Source: Paraburkholderia phytofirmans PsJN
Lineage (GTDB): Bacteria; Pseudomonadota; Gammaproteobacteria; Burkholderiales; Burkholderiaceae
Direction of reading: 5' to 3'
Length of the DNA: 64,000 nucleotides
Assembly: GCF_000020125.1 (NCBI RefSeq)
Contig: NC_010676.1
Coordinates: 1,426,001 to 1,490,000 of the forward strand
The position numbers and the translations under genes were made by a program. Shown piece by piece: positions 9,076 to 16,999 of this stretch; position 1 is the stretch's first letter, and each line of letters starts with the position of its first letter. The notes beneath the pieces were generated by a model. That model saw only the letters and a list, made by a program, of their open reading frames with translations. It made no database searches and had not been told where the DNA came from.

Positions 9076-9390
9076 TTGAAGAAACCGTGGGTGGGAAATA
9101 GCGCCGCGCCGCGTGAGCGCATGAACCGGAATGGCCAGTTCATGCCCCGCGACCGACCCGGCACGCACCGCGATCGCGCAAAAAATCGTTTGAATCGCTA
9201 ACGATCGACGCTGCGGATCGTTTGCAATATGTGAGCCAACTCGTAGACGTTAAGCACACCGGTGCGTCGGCAATCAATCGGCTATCGCGATGCAAACGAT
9301 GGCACATGTCTTGCATTTGCCTGGTCTCGTTGAGCGCCGCGTTGCTTTTTCTGCGCCCCGCTTTTTCGTCGCTTACGAGGACACCCCTTC
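9076..9390. promoter_or_regulatory. Divergent intergenic region with repeated ATCGTTTGCA words
   Basis: This 315-base gap separates the deacetylase operon (minus) from the Pot-type transporter (plus), so both promoters must lie here. ATCGTTTGCA at 9217-9226 is matched by its exact inverse TGCAAACGAT at 9291-9300, and a third half-site ATCGTTTG lies at 9185-9192. The spacing suggests operators for a dimeric regulator, the GntR protein at 7361 being the obvious candidate. GAGG lies before the ATG at 9391. No gene was seen in this stretch. Confidence 0.45.
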
Positions 9391-10449
9391 ATGATTCAGC
9401 CTGCTTCAACGGTGCTCGAAACCAAAGCCGCCGACATCGAACTGGTGCACGTGTCGAAGCAATATGGCGACTCGCTCGCAGTCGACGCGATCGACCTGCG
9501 CATCGACGGTGGCCAGTACTGCTGCCTGCTCGGGCCATCGGGATGCGGCAAGACCTCGACCTTGCGCATGATCGCCGGTCATGAATCGATCACCGATGGT
9601 GACATTCTGATCGCCGGCCGCAACGTCACGCGCGCCGAACCCGCGGCTCGCGGCACTGCCATGGTGTTCCAGAACTATGCGCTGTTCCCGCATCTGAGCG
9701 CGCTCGACAACGTCGCGTTCAGCCTGAAGATGCGCGGCATCGCCAAGGACGTACGGCGCAAACGCGCTGGCGAACTGCTCGAACTGGTCGCCATGTCGGC
9801 GTATGCCGAGCGCAAACCGGCGCAGCTATCCGGCGGCCAGCAGCAACGGGTCGCGCTTGCCCGCGCGTTGCTGAATCAACCGGGTTGCTTATTGCTAGAC
9901 GAACCGCTCTCCGCGCTCGACCCGTTCCTGCGCGTGCAGATGCGCGCCGAACTCAAGCGCTGGCAGAAAGAACTCGGCATCACTTTCGTGCACGTCACGC
10001 ATTCCCAGGAAGAAGCGATGGCGCTCGCCGATCTCGTCGTGGTGATGAGCCATGGACGCATCGAGCAAAGCGGCACGCCGCACGAAGTGTTCAACCGTCC
10101 GCGCACCGAGTTCGTCGCGCGATTCCTCGGCGGTCACAACGTCTTCAATACCAATGGCCGCTCGTTTACCGTGCGCGCCGATCATCTGCGCGTCGTGCCG
10201 CATGGCATTACGCCGGTGCAGAACGCGAGCGGCGACAACGGCATGACGCGCATCGGCGGCGTGCCCTGCACGGTGCGCGAAGCTGAATATCAAGGCACGC
10301 ATCTGCGCGTGACGCTCGACCCGCTCGACGGTTCGCCCGAACTCGTTTCGCTCGTGAGCGATGGCGATTACGATCCGGCGCGGCTCGGCCCCGAAGCGCG
10401 GGTCGTGGTCTGGTGGGAAGAGCGGGACGCGCATCCGCTCGCGGCGTGA
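9391..10449 (+). CDS. Pot/Fbp-type ABC transporter ATP-binding protein
   Basis: 352-residue ATPase of the polyamine/opine/iron class. It has Walker A LLGPSGCGKTS (about 47-57), Q-loop, signature LSGGQQQRVALARAL, Walker B LLLDEPLSALD and the switch histidine in HVTHSQEEA. A C-terminal TOBE-type region follows from about residue 250. It drives the importer formed with the genes at 10547, 11939 and 12856. The substrate is probably a small amine or ureide-like compound: Pot-type importers usually carry polyamines, but specificity lies in the binding protein and cannot be read here. Confidence 0.92.
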   Translation: MIQPASTVLETKAADIELVHVSKQYGDSLAVDAIDLRIDGGQYCCLLGPSGCGKTSTLRMIAGHESITDGDILIAGRNVTRAEPAARGTAMVFQNYALFPHLSALDNVAFSLKMRGIAKDVRRKRAGELLELVAMSAYAERKPAQLSGGQQQRVALARALLNQPGCLLLDEPLSALDPFLRVQMRAELKRWQKELGITFVHVTHSQEEAMALADLVVVMSHGRIEQSGTPHEVFNRPRTEFVARFLGGHNVFNTNGRSFTVRADHLRVVPHGITPVQNASGDNGMTRIGGVPCTVREAEYQGTHLRVTLDPLDGSPELVSLVSDGDYDPARLGPEARVVVWWEERDAHPLAA

Positions 10450-10546
10450 GTATCGAGTGAATATCGAACCGCGTCGTCCAGACGTGACTGCAACATCCAG
10501 CAAGCGATAAGCAAACGTCAATCGAACGTCAACTGAGGAGAAAGCA

Positions 10547-11842
10547 ATGAGTGAAGCGAACGAAAGCCCGGCAGCGGCTGCAACCGATGTGAAGGAAAAA
10601 GGCCTGTCGCGCCGCACGTTCATCAAGGGTGCGGTGGCGGCGGCCGGCATTGCCGGTTTTCCGTACGTGCAGGCACAGGAAAAAATCACGTTGCGCTACC
10701 TCGGCACGGCGGTCAATCAGAGCGCCGACATCGCGAAGAAATTCAAGGAAGACACCGGCATCGAGATTCAATACGTGCCGGTGACCACCGACGACGTCGC
10801 CAAACGCATCATCACGCAACCGAACTCGTTCGACATTGTCGACACCGAATATTTCGCGCTCAAGAAGTTGATTCCGGCCGGCACGCTGGCCGGCATGGAC
10901 GCGAAGCGCATCAAGCTGGCCGACAAGATCACGCCGGTGCTCACGCGCGGCGAAGTCAACGGCAAGAAGATCGGCGATCAAGGCACCGCGCCGAAGAAGG
11001 TGATGTTCCTCACCGGCCCGCGCTCCACGGAGTTCTCCGCCACGCCGACCGAATGGATGACGCTGATTCCCACCACCTACAACGCGGACACGCTCGGCAT
11101 TCGGCCCGACCTGATCAAGCGGCCCATTGACAGTTGGGCGGAACTGCTCAATCCGCAGTTCAAGGGCAAAGCGGCGCTACTGAACATTCCCGCGATCGGC
11201 ATCATGGACTCGGCCATGGCGATCGAGGCGATGGGCCACATGAAATACGGCGACAAAGGCAACATGACCAAGGCCGAGATCGATCAGACCATCAAGATCC
11301 TGATCGAAGCAAAACGCGCCGGCCAGTTTCGCGCGTTCTGGAAGGACTTCAACGAGAGCGTGAACCTGATGGCCTCGGGCGAAGTGGTGATCCAGTCGAT
11401 GTGGTCGCCAGCGGTCACGAAGGTGCGCACCATGGGTGTCGCCTGCAAGTTTCAGCCGCTCAAGGAAGGCTACCGTTCGTGGGCGTCGGGCTTCGGTTTC
11501 CCGCGTTCGCTGCAAGGCAAGAAGCTCGACGCCGCCTATGAGTTCGTCAACTGGTTCCAGGACGGCTGGGCGGGTGCGTACCTGATGCGTCAGGGCTATT
11601 ACTCGGGCGTGCTGGAAACCGCGAAAACGCACATGCAGCCCTACGAATGGGACTACTGGATCGAAGGCAAGCCGGCAGCGCAGGACATCAAGGCGCCGGA
11701 CGGCCAGTTGCTCGAAAAGACCGGCACCGTGCGCGACGGCGGCTCGTACAACCAGCGCATGGGTGCGATTGCCTGCTGGAACGCGGTGATGGACGAGAAC
11801 ATCTATATGGTCCAGAAGTGGAACGAGTTCATCGCGGCCTGA
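10547..11842 (+). CDS. PotD-like ABC transporter substrate-binding protein with Tat signal
   Basis: 431-residue periplasmic solute-binding protein. The N terminus carries a twin-arginine motif SRRTFIKG (residues 21-28), a hydrophobic stretch and a VQA cleavage site near residue 43, so it is exported folded by the Tat system. The mature part (KITLRYLGTAVNQS, IEIQYVPVTTDDV) resembles the extracellular solute-binding family 1 members of spermidine/putrescine and related importers. The start is preceded by GAGGAG. A strong hairpin lies 20 bases after the stop (11862-11892) before the first permease gene, which may keep this message more abundant than those of the permeases. Confidence 0.92.
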   Translation: MSEANESPAAAATDVKEKGLSRRTFIKGAVAAAGIAGFPYVQAQEKITLRYLGTAVNQSADIAKKFKEDTGIEIQYVPVTTDDVAKRIITQPNSFDIVDTEYFALKKLIPAGTLAGMDAKRIKLADKITPVLTRGEVNGKKIGDQGTAPKKVMFLTGPRSTEFSATPTEWMTLIPTTYNADTLGIRPDLIKRPIDSWAELLNPQFKGKAALLNIPAIGIMDSAMAIEAMGHMKYGDKGNMTKAEIDQTIKILIEAKRAGQFRAFWKDFNESVNLMASGEVVIQSMWSPAVTKVRTMGVACKFQPLKEGYRSWASGFGFPRSLQGKKLDAAYEFVNWFQDGWAGAYLMRQGYYSGVLETAKTHMQPYEWDYWIEGKPAAQDIKAPDGQLLEKTGTVRDGGSYNQRMGAIACWNAVMDENIYMVQKWNEFIAA

Positions 11843-11861
11843 CGGGCGCAGCGGTTCGAGA

Positions 11862-11892
11862 TGACAGCCGGCACGCGACACGCCGGTTGTCA
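11862..11892 (+). other. Hairpin inside the transporter operon, after the binding-protein gene
   Basis: TGACAGCCGGC at 11862-11872 pairs with GCCGGTTGTCA at 11882-11892 with one G-U pair and a 9-base loop. No run of T follows, so it is not a standard terminator. Hairpins placed directly after a periplasmic binding-protein gene commonly protect the upstream message from 3' decay; that role is inferred here. Confidence 0.6.
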
Positions 11893-11938
11893 CCACCTGT
11901 ACGAATGAACGCATAGTCCATTCTTTAGAAATACGCCC

Positions 11939-12853
11939 ATGGCAACGATCGAGCTTCCCTCGCACGCACAGGACGAGCCTGTCAAACACCGCCGCGCGCC
12001 GGCGTGGTTGCAGGCAACGCCACTTTCGCTGACGTTCCTGCTGTTTTTTATCGTGCCGCTGGTCATCACGCTGATCGTCAGTTTCTGGGACTTCAACGAA
12101 TACCAGATCATTCCCGCGTTCACGCTGAAGAACTATGCGGCGATCTTCAACGGCTGTTCGTCGCTGACGGATGTTTGTGTCACCTTCAAGACATACTGGT
12201 CGACGCTCAAGTTCTGCGCGATCGTGTGGGCGGTGACCTTGCTGCTGGGCTTTTCGATCGCCTATTTCCTCGCGTTCCACGTGCGCACCACGAGCATGCA
12301 GACCGTGCTGTTCCTCGTCTGCACGATTCCGTTCTGGACCTCGAACGTGATCCGCATGATTTCGTGGATGCCGCTGCTCGGACGCAACGGCCTCGTCAAT
12401 CAGGCGCTGCTCGGCGCGCATCTGATCGATCAGCCGCTGGAATGGCTGCTGTATTCGAACTTTTCGGTGGTGCTCGCCTTCGTTCACCTCTACACGTTCT
12501 TCATGATCGTGCCGATTTTCAACGCGATGATGCGCATCGACCGCTCCCTCCTGGAAGCCGCGCGCGACGCCGGCGCAAGCGGCTGGCAAGTGGTGCGCGA
12601 CGTGGTTCTGCCGCTGTCGAAAACCGGCATCGTGATCGGTTCGATCTTCGTCATCACGATCGTGATGGGCGACTTTCTGACCGTCGGCGTAATGGGCGGC
12701 CAGCAGATCGCCTCGGTGGGCAAGATCATTCAGGTGCAAACCGGCTACCTGCAATTTCCCGCGGCGGCGGCCAACGCAATCATGCTGCTCGCCGTTGTGT
12801 TGATGATCGTGTGGGGCTTGACGCGGGTCGTCGACATCCGCAAGGAGTTGTGA
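11939..12853 (+). CDS. PotB-like ABC transporter permease
   Basis: 304-residue inner-membrane permease with about six hydrophobic segments; the first follows a basic N terminus (about residues 28-50). The EAA loop that contacts the ATPase is visible as SLLEAARDAGASGWQVVRDVVLPLS. It is the first of two permeases for the Pot-type importer and lies two bases before the second. The extra loop between the first two membrane segments contains cysteines (GCSSLTDVCVTF). Confidence 0.93.
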   Translation: MATIELPSHAQDEPVKHRRAPAWLQATPLSLTFLLFFIVPLVITLIVSFWDFNEYQIIPAFTLKNYAAIFNGCSSLTDVCVTFKTYWSTLKFCAIVWAVTLLLGFSIAYFLAFHVRTTSMQTVLFLVCTIPFWTSNVIRMISWMPLLGRNGLVNQALLGAHLIDQPLEWLLYSNFSVVLAFVHLYTFFMIVPIFNAMMRIDRSLLEAARDAGASGWQVVRDVVLPLSKTGIVIGSIFVITIVMGDFLTVGVMGGQQIASVGKIIQVQTGYLQFPAAAANAIMLLAVVLMIVWGLTRVVDIRKEL

Positions 12854-12855
12854 AG

Positions 12856-13761
12856 ATGCAGGCCATTCGTCTCAAACATCGGGAACACCGTCCGGCGAGT
12901 TTCTATTGGCTCGCGCTGCTGTTCGGCCTGTTCGTGCTGTTTCTCTACGGACCTGTGATCACGATTTTCATTCTGTCGTTTCAGGGCCCCGAAGGCGGCC
13001 TCACGTTTCCGATGCGCGGTGTGTCGCTGCACTGGTTCGCCATGCTGCGCGACGGTGTGGGCGATGTCGATATCTGGGGTGCGTTCGGGCGTTCCGTGCG
13101 GCTCGCGTTGGCGGTCACGGTACTGACGGTGCTGTTTTCCGTCGCGGCGGGTCTCGCGTTTCGCAGAAAATTTCGCGGCGATACAGCGGTGTTTTACGTC
13201 TCCGTGGCCAGTCTGATCATGCCGTCCATTATCGTGTCGCTCGGCATCGGTTTGACATTCCGTCTGCTGGATAACGGCGTGAAGTACTTCGCCACCGCGT
13301 GGGGCTATCAGTCTTTCGCCGACAGCTACACCACGTCGATGGGCTTGTTCACCTCCGCACTCGGCGCGCATCTCACGTGGACGCTGCCGTTCGGTTTGCT
13401 GGTGATGTTCGCGGTCTTCAACCGCTTCAATCCCGCTTACGAAGAAGCCTCGCGCGATCTGGGCGCCACGCCCTGGCAAAGTTTCCGGCATGTGGTGCTG
13501 CCGATCATCGGCCCTTCGGTGGTGGGTGTCGCCATGTTCGGCTTCACGCTCTCATGGGACGAAATTGCCCGCACCTCGCAGGCGATCGGCGATCAGAACA
13601 CCTTGCCGCTCGAGCTTCAGGGTCTCACCACGTCGGTGACCACGCCCGTGATCTACGCGCTGGGCACCATGACGACGGTGTTGTCGCTGACCGTGATGGG
13701 CGTGTGTCTGCTCGCCGTGCGATTGCTGGCGCGCAGGCGCGCGGTGGCGGCACTGAAATAA
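12856..13761 (+). CDS. PotC-like ABC transporter permease
   Basis: 301-residue second permease of the Pot-type importer. Six hydrophobic segments are apparent and the EAA loop reads AYEEASRDLGATPWQSFRHVVLPII. The ATG at 12856 is two bases after the stop of the previous gene with GGAG just before it, so translation is probably coupled. In-frame sequence further upstream only reads through the previous gene in another frame. No clear terminator follows; the monooxygenase gene starts 142 bases later on the same strand. Confidence 0.93.
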   Translation: MQAIRLKHREHRPASFYWLALLFGLFVLFLYGPVITIFILSFQGPEGGLTFPMRGVSLHWFAMLRDGVGDVDIWGAFGRSVRLALAVTVLTVLFSVAAGLAFRRKFRGDTAVFYVSVASLIMPSIIVSLGIGLTFRLLDNGVKYFATAWGYQSFADSYTTSMGLFTSALGAHLTWTLPFGLLVMFAVFNRFNPAYEEASRDLGATPWQSFRHVVLPIIGPSVVGVAMFGFTLSWDEIARTSQAIGDQNTLPLELQGLTTSVTTPVIYALGTMTTVLSLTVMGVCLLAVRLLARRRAVAALK

Positions 13762-13903
13762 GCCGCGCCGCTTATCGCGGCGTGTGCCACAACCATTTCA
13801 CTCCTGCTGCTAAGAATCGGCCAAATACTTCGTTGCTAGCACCCTGCCGCGTCCCTTAACGTTCTCTGATTGCGCCTCGCGCGCATCCTGTTTCGGAGAA
13901 CCC

Positions 13904-15184
13904 ATGTCCGCAGTTGAGCTAGCAACAAACCCGCATCACAGCATTGCCGACGCCGCGCAACTCTTCGGCGACAACCCGCTGATTCGCCGCTTTGCGCCGG
14001 TTTTCGCGCGTATTGCTGAAGGCGCGGTCGAGCGCGAGCAGCATCGCGAACTCGCTTATGCGCCCGTCGAGTGGCTGCGCGAAGCCGGCTATACCAAACT
14101 GCGCGTGCCCAGACAATACGGCGGCGAAGGCGTCTCGCTGGCACAGTTCTTCGCGCTGGTTACGCGCCTCGGCGAAGCAGATTCGAATCTGCCGCAAATC
14201 CTGCGCGTGCACGGCGGCTTTATCGAATCGCTGCTGGAACAAGACGACGAAGCGTTGCGCGACCGTTGGCTCACACGTATTGCGCGAGGTGAGATAGTCG
14301 GTGGCGCGGTGTCGGAGCGCACTGGCGTCACCAGCAACAGCGTGCGTCTCACGCAAACCGGCGGTGCCTGGCATCTCGACGGCGAAAAGTACTACACCAC
14401 CGGCACGCTCTACGCCGACTGGGTAGACGTCACCGCGCACGACGGCCAGAGCGATGTGCGCGTGCTCGTCAAAGCCGATACGCCAGGCCTCGAACGCATC
14501 GACGATTGGGATGGTTTCGGACAACGGCTCACGGGCAGCGGCACGGCGCGCTTCACGCACGTGCCGGTCTCGCTCGACAATCTTTACCGCCGCTATCATG
14601 CCTCCGAGCCGCGTCGCAATAGTCTGCTGACGGCTTACTACCAGGCACTGCATGTCGCAAACCTCGCGGGCATCAGCCGCGCAGCGTTGCGCGATGCGGT
14701 CGCGTTCACGCAAACTAAAACGCGCACCTTCGGTGTGCCGGGCGAATCGAGTCCGCGCGACAACCCGCTCGTGCATCGCGTGGTCGGGCGGCTCGCGAGC
14801 CTGGCTTACTCGACGCAGAGCATCAGCGCGTCGCTCGCGCGTGCCATCGACGACGTCTCGGTCGCGCGCCAGGAAGGCCGCACCAACGAACAGACTTACA
14901 TCAACCTCGACATTCAGACCTTCCAGGCGCAACAGATCGTCATCGAGCAGACGTTGCAGGCGGCCACACTGCTGTTTGAAGTGGGCGGCGCATCGGCAAC
15001 CAGCGAGACGCGCCGTTTCGACCGCTACTGGCGCAATGCACGCGTGCTGGCGTCGCACAATCCCGCGATCATTCGCGAGGCCGCGATCGGTGATTTTTAC
15101 CTTAACGGTAACGCGCACAGCGAGCGCTTCGGCGTGGCGCGAGAACAGGTGTTGGCAACCGAAGCGGCCACGGCAACGGCATAA
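13904..15184 (+). CDS. Acyl-CoA dehydrogenase-fold flavin monooxygenase (DszC/SfnB-like)
   Basis: 426-residue protein with the acyl-CoA dehydrogenase fold. Motifs such as LRVPRQYGGEGVS, GGAVSERTGV and YYTTGTLYADWV, and the absence of a clear catalytic glutamate of true dehydrogenases, place it with DszC/SfnB-type flavin-dependent monooxygenases that use reduced FMN from a separate reductase. This supports pairing with the flavin reductase at 6780. The substrate may be a heteroatom compound (sulfur or nitrogen). It lies downstream of the Pot-type importer on the same strand. Classification as monooxygenase rather than dehydrogenase is likely but not proven. Confidence 0.82.
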   Translation: MSAVELATNPHHSIADAAQLFGDNPLIRRFAPVFARIAEGAVEREQHRELAYAPVEWLREAGYTKLRVPRQYGGEGVSLAQFFALVTRLGEADSNLPQILRVHGGFIESLLEQDDEALRDRWLTRIARGEIVGGAVSERTGVTSNSVRLTQTGGAWHLDGEKYYTTGTLYADWVDVTAHDGQSDVRVLVKADTPGLERIDDWDGFGQRLTGSGTARFTHVPVSLDNLYRRYHASEPRRNSLLTAYYQALHVANLAGISRAALRDAVAFTQTKTRTFGVPGESSPRDNPLVHRVVGRLASLAYSTQSISASLARAIDDVSVARQEGRTNEQTYINLDIQTFQAQQIVIEQTLQAATLLFEVGGASATSETRRFDRYWRNARVLASHNPAIIREAAIGDFYLNGNAHSERFGVAREQVLATEAATATA

Positions 15185-15278
15185 GGACCGTTGCCGCGCG
15201 GGTCGCCCGCTTCATGTGGCAAAGTATCGTCAGACGCACGCGCCAAGCTTGCGCAACCGAACAGCCCTGACGAGCGAC

Positions 15279-15797
15279 ATGAAGAACTTGCCTGCCTACG
15301 AGCCGCCGGTCGACGAAAACCAACTCCTGTTGAAGTGGATCCGGCGCGCACGCGAATCCCAGATGAGCCATTACGACATGGCCGATCTGCTGTCGGCGCG
15401 CGACCGCAAGGTCGGCTGGCTCGTGACCGCCCTCACCGCTTTCGTGGGCACGGCGGTGTTTGCATCGCTGAATCTGTCGGCGGTTTCGCCGGGACTCAGG
15501 ATTTTAGTCGGCCTCGTGAGCGTAACGGCCGCGGTCTCGGCCGCGTTGCAAACATTCCTGCGCTACGCCGAGCGCGCCGAGAAACATCGCGCGGCCGGCG
15601 CACGCTATGGCGCGGTGCGCCGCCGCCTCGAAGCGATTTACGCGGGCGATGCCGATGCGCGCGACGGCCACTACCTCACCGCCATCCGCGACGAACTCGA
15701 CCGGCTCGCCGAAGATTCCCCCAACGTGCCGCCGCGCGTTTTCTACCGCACGCAGCGAACGCTGTCCGCGGATGCGCAGCGCAAGCGCGGCGACTAA
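15279..15797 (+). CDS. SLATT-like two-transmembrane protein, stand-alone
   Basis: 172-residue membrane protein. Two adjacent hydrophobic helices lie at about residues 45-65 and 71-94, bracketed by the pattern W20..R..SQMSHYDMA before and FLRYAERAEKHRAAGARY after, then a helical tail (LTAIRDELDRLAEDSPNVPP). This matches the SLATT family of predicted pore-forming effectors known from nucleotide-signalling conflict systems. No nucleotidyltransferase, SLOG or toxin partner lies nearby. The start is the first ATG that keeps the conserved region. It could instead serve ordinary membrane-stress functions. Family call is from pattern recognition only. Confidence 0.65.
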   Translation: MKNLPAYEPPVDENQLLLKWIRRARESQMSHYDMADLLSARDRKVGWLVTALTAFVGTAVFASLNLSAVSPGLRILVGLVSVTAAVSAALQTFLRYAERAEKHRAAGARYGAVRRRLEAIYAGDADARDGHYLTAIRDELDRLAEDSPNVPPRVFYRTQRTLSADAQRKRGD

Positions 15798-16225
15798 TAC
15801 GTCACCGGATCGTCGTAAATGTTTTGTGTCTTGTGTAAATAGCCTTAACCGGAATTAGCACAGATCGAATACAAGTACATTACGAATGCCGAACGCGCCG
15901 GCTTGCGTCTTTGTTCATGCGCTGTGGACGCGAAAGCGCCTCGCACGATTTTCAGGGCACGGCCCAAAGCCCTCGCAAGCACCGCGCAATTACGCTTAAG
16001 CGTCACTTAAGGTCGGATACCCCATCATTCGTCACGTTGAAAATAGCCCGCTTCACCAAGCGTCTATTTTGTCAGCCAATCGAAATACACCCTTTGCGCC
16101 TGAACATTCAAATTTTACACTTGCCCGATTTTAAGTCAGCGCGCTTATGGTATTGTCCGGCCTACGCTCGAATGCGCGTGTCACACTCAATCGGGAAGCG
16201 CCGTCGCTCCCCATAAATAAATATC
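15798..16225. other. 428-base intergenic region, comparatively AT-rich
   Basis: No credible gene was seen. The DNA is clearly richer in A and T than its surroundings, and the DUF4118 operon promoter should lie at its right end. A perfect 12-base palindrome ACGCTTAAGCGT is at 15992-16003, followed at once by CACTTAAGG. This could be a regulator site, but a chance match cannot be excluded. Confidence 0.4.
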
Positions 16226-16996
16226 ATGGAAGTTCAGAACGCCCGACGCTGGGCACCACGGGGAACGCGCGCCTGGCTTGCCGCCGCGGCCGCATTGGCG
16301 ATTGCCAGCGGTGTGCGTCTGTTGCTCCACCCCTTCATCGGCCCATTTCTGCCGGGCTCCGCCTTTTGTATTGCGGCATCGCTGGTCGAATATTTTTTCG
16401 GGCTGGCGCCGGCATTGACGGTCATGCTGCTCGGCCTGTGCATTGCCGACTATCTATTCGTGCCGCCTTACGCGGACATTACCGTATTCGATCGCGCGGA
16501 CCTGGCGCTGGTGATTTCCTATCCGCTCGTCACGCTGCTGGTGATCGTTCTGATCGAGCGTTTGCGGCGCTCGCAATTTCGCGCGGAGCTCATTGCGTCG
16601 GTCGCGCAGTCGCGCTATGAAATGCTGCTGCGTCATGATAACGAACGCATGCTGGCGCGGCGCGCCGTCGACGAAACGCATCGACTGCTGCGGCATCTGT
16701 CGCATCATCACAAGACCTTTATTTTCATTCAGGCGCTCGAGCGCAACGCCTTGCAGCCGGTGGACGACCTCAAGCCGCAAAGCGCGCTACCGCGTTTGCC
16801 CAATGAAATCGCTCCGGGCCCGCGCTTTGCCGACGCTGATCCCGACGACATTGCGCGGCTTAGCAAGGCACTGTGGCCGGGCAGCCATCGCGTACGCATG
16901 AAAAGCGGCGACGGCGCCGCGAAGCTCACCGAATGCGTGTGCGAGCGTTTCACGACGCACGCCGGCGACTTCCTCGTGCTGCGGATCGGAACCTGA
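16226..16996 (+). CDS. DUF4118 (KdpD-like sensor region) membrane protein
   Basis: 256-residue inner-membrane protein. Residues about 15-115 form several closely spaced membrane helices with the pattern LVEYFFGLAPALTVMLLG and ADYLFVPPYADI typical of DUF4118, the membrane part of KdpD-type kinases. The rest is a coiled, Arg/His-rich helix and a small C-terminal region with no histidine kinase motifs, so it is not a kinase. The ATG has no clear ribosome site and lies in AT-rich DNA. It is followed three bases later by the hydrolase at 17000, suggesting one operon with MipA. The function is unknown. Confidence 0.75.
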   Translation: MEVQNARRWAPRGTRAWLAAAAALAIASGVRLLLHPFIGPFLPGSAFCIAASLVEYFFGLAPALTVMLLGLCIADYLFVPPYADITVFDRADLALVISYPLVTLLVIVLIERLRRSQFRAELIASVAQSRYEMLLRHDNERMLARRAVDETHRLLRHLSHHHKTFIFIQALERNALQPVDDLKPQSALPRLPNEIAPGPRFADADPDDIARLSKALWPGSHRVRMKSGDGAAKLTECVCERFTTHAGDFLVLRIGT

Positions 16997-16999
16997 ACC

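Noticed and set aside
11177..12754. 525-codon minus-strand open frame across the transporter genes
   Set aside because: It is antisense to a binding protein and a permease with clear motifs, and is rich in His and Arg.
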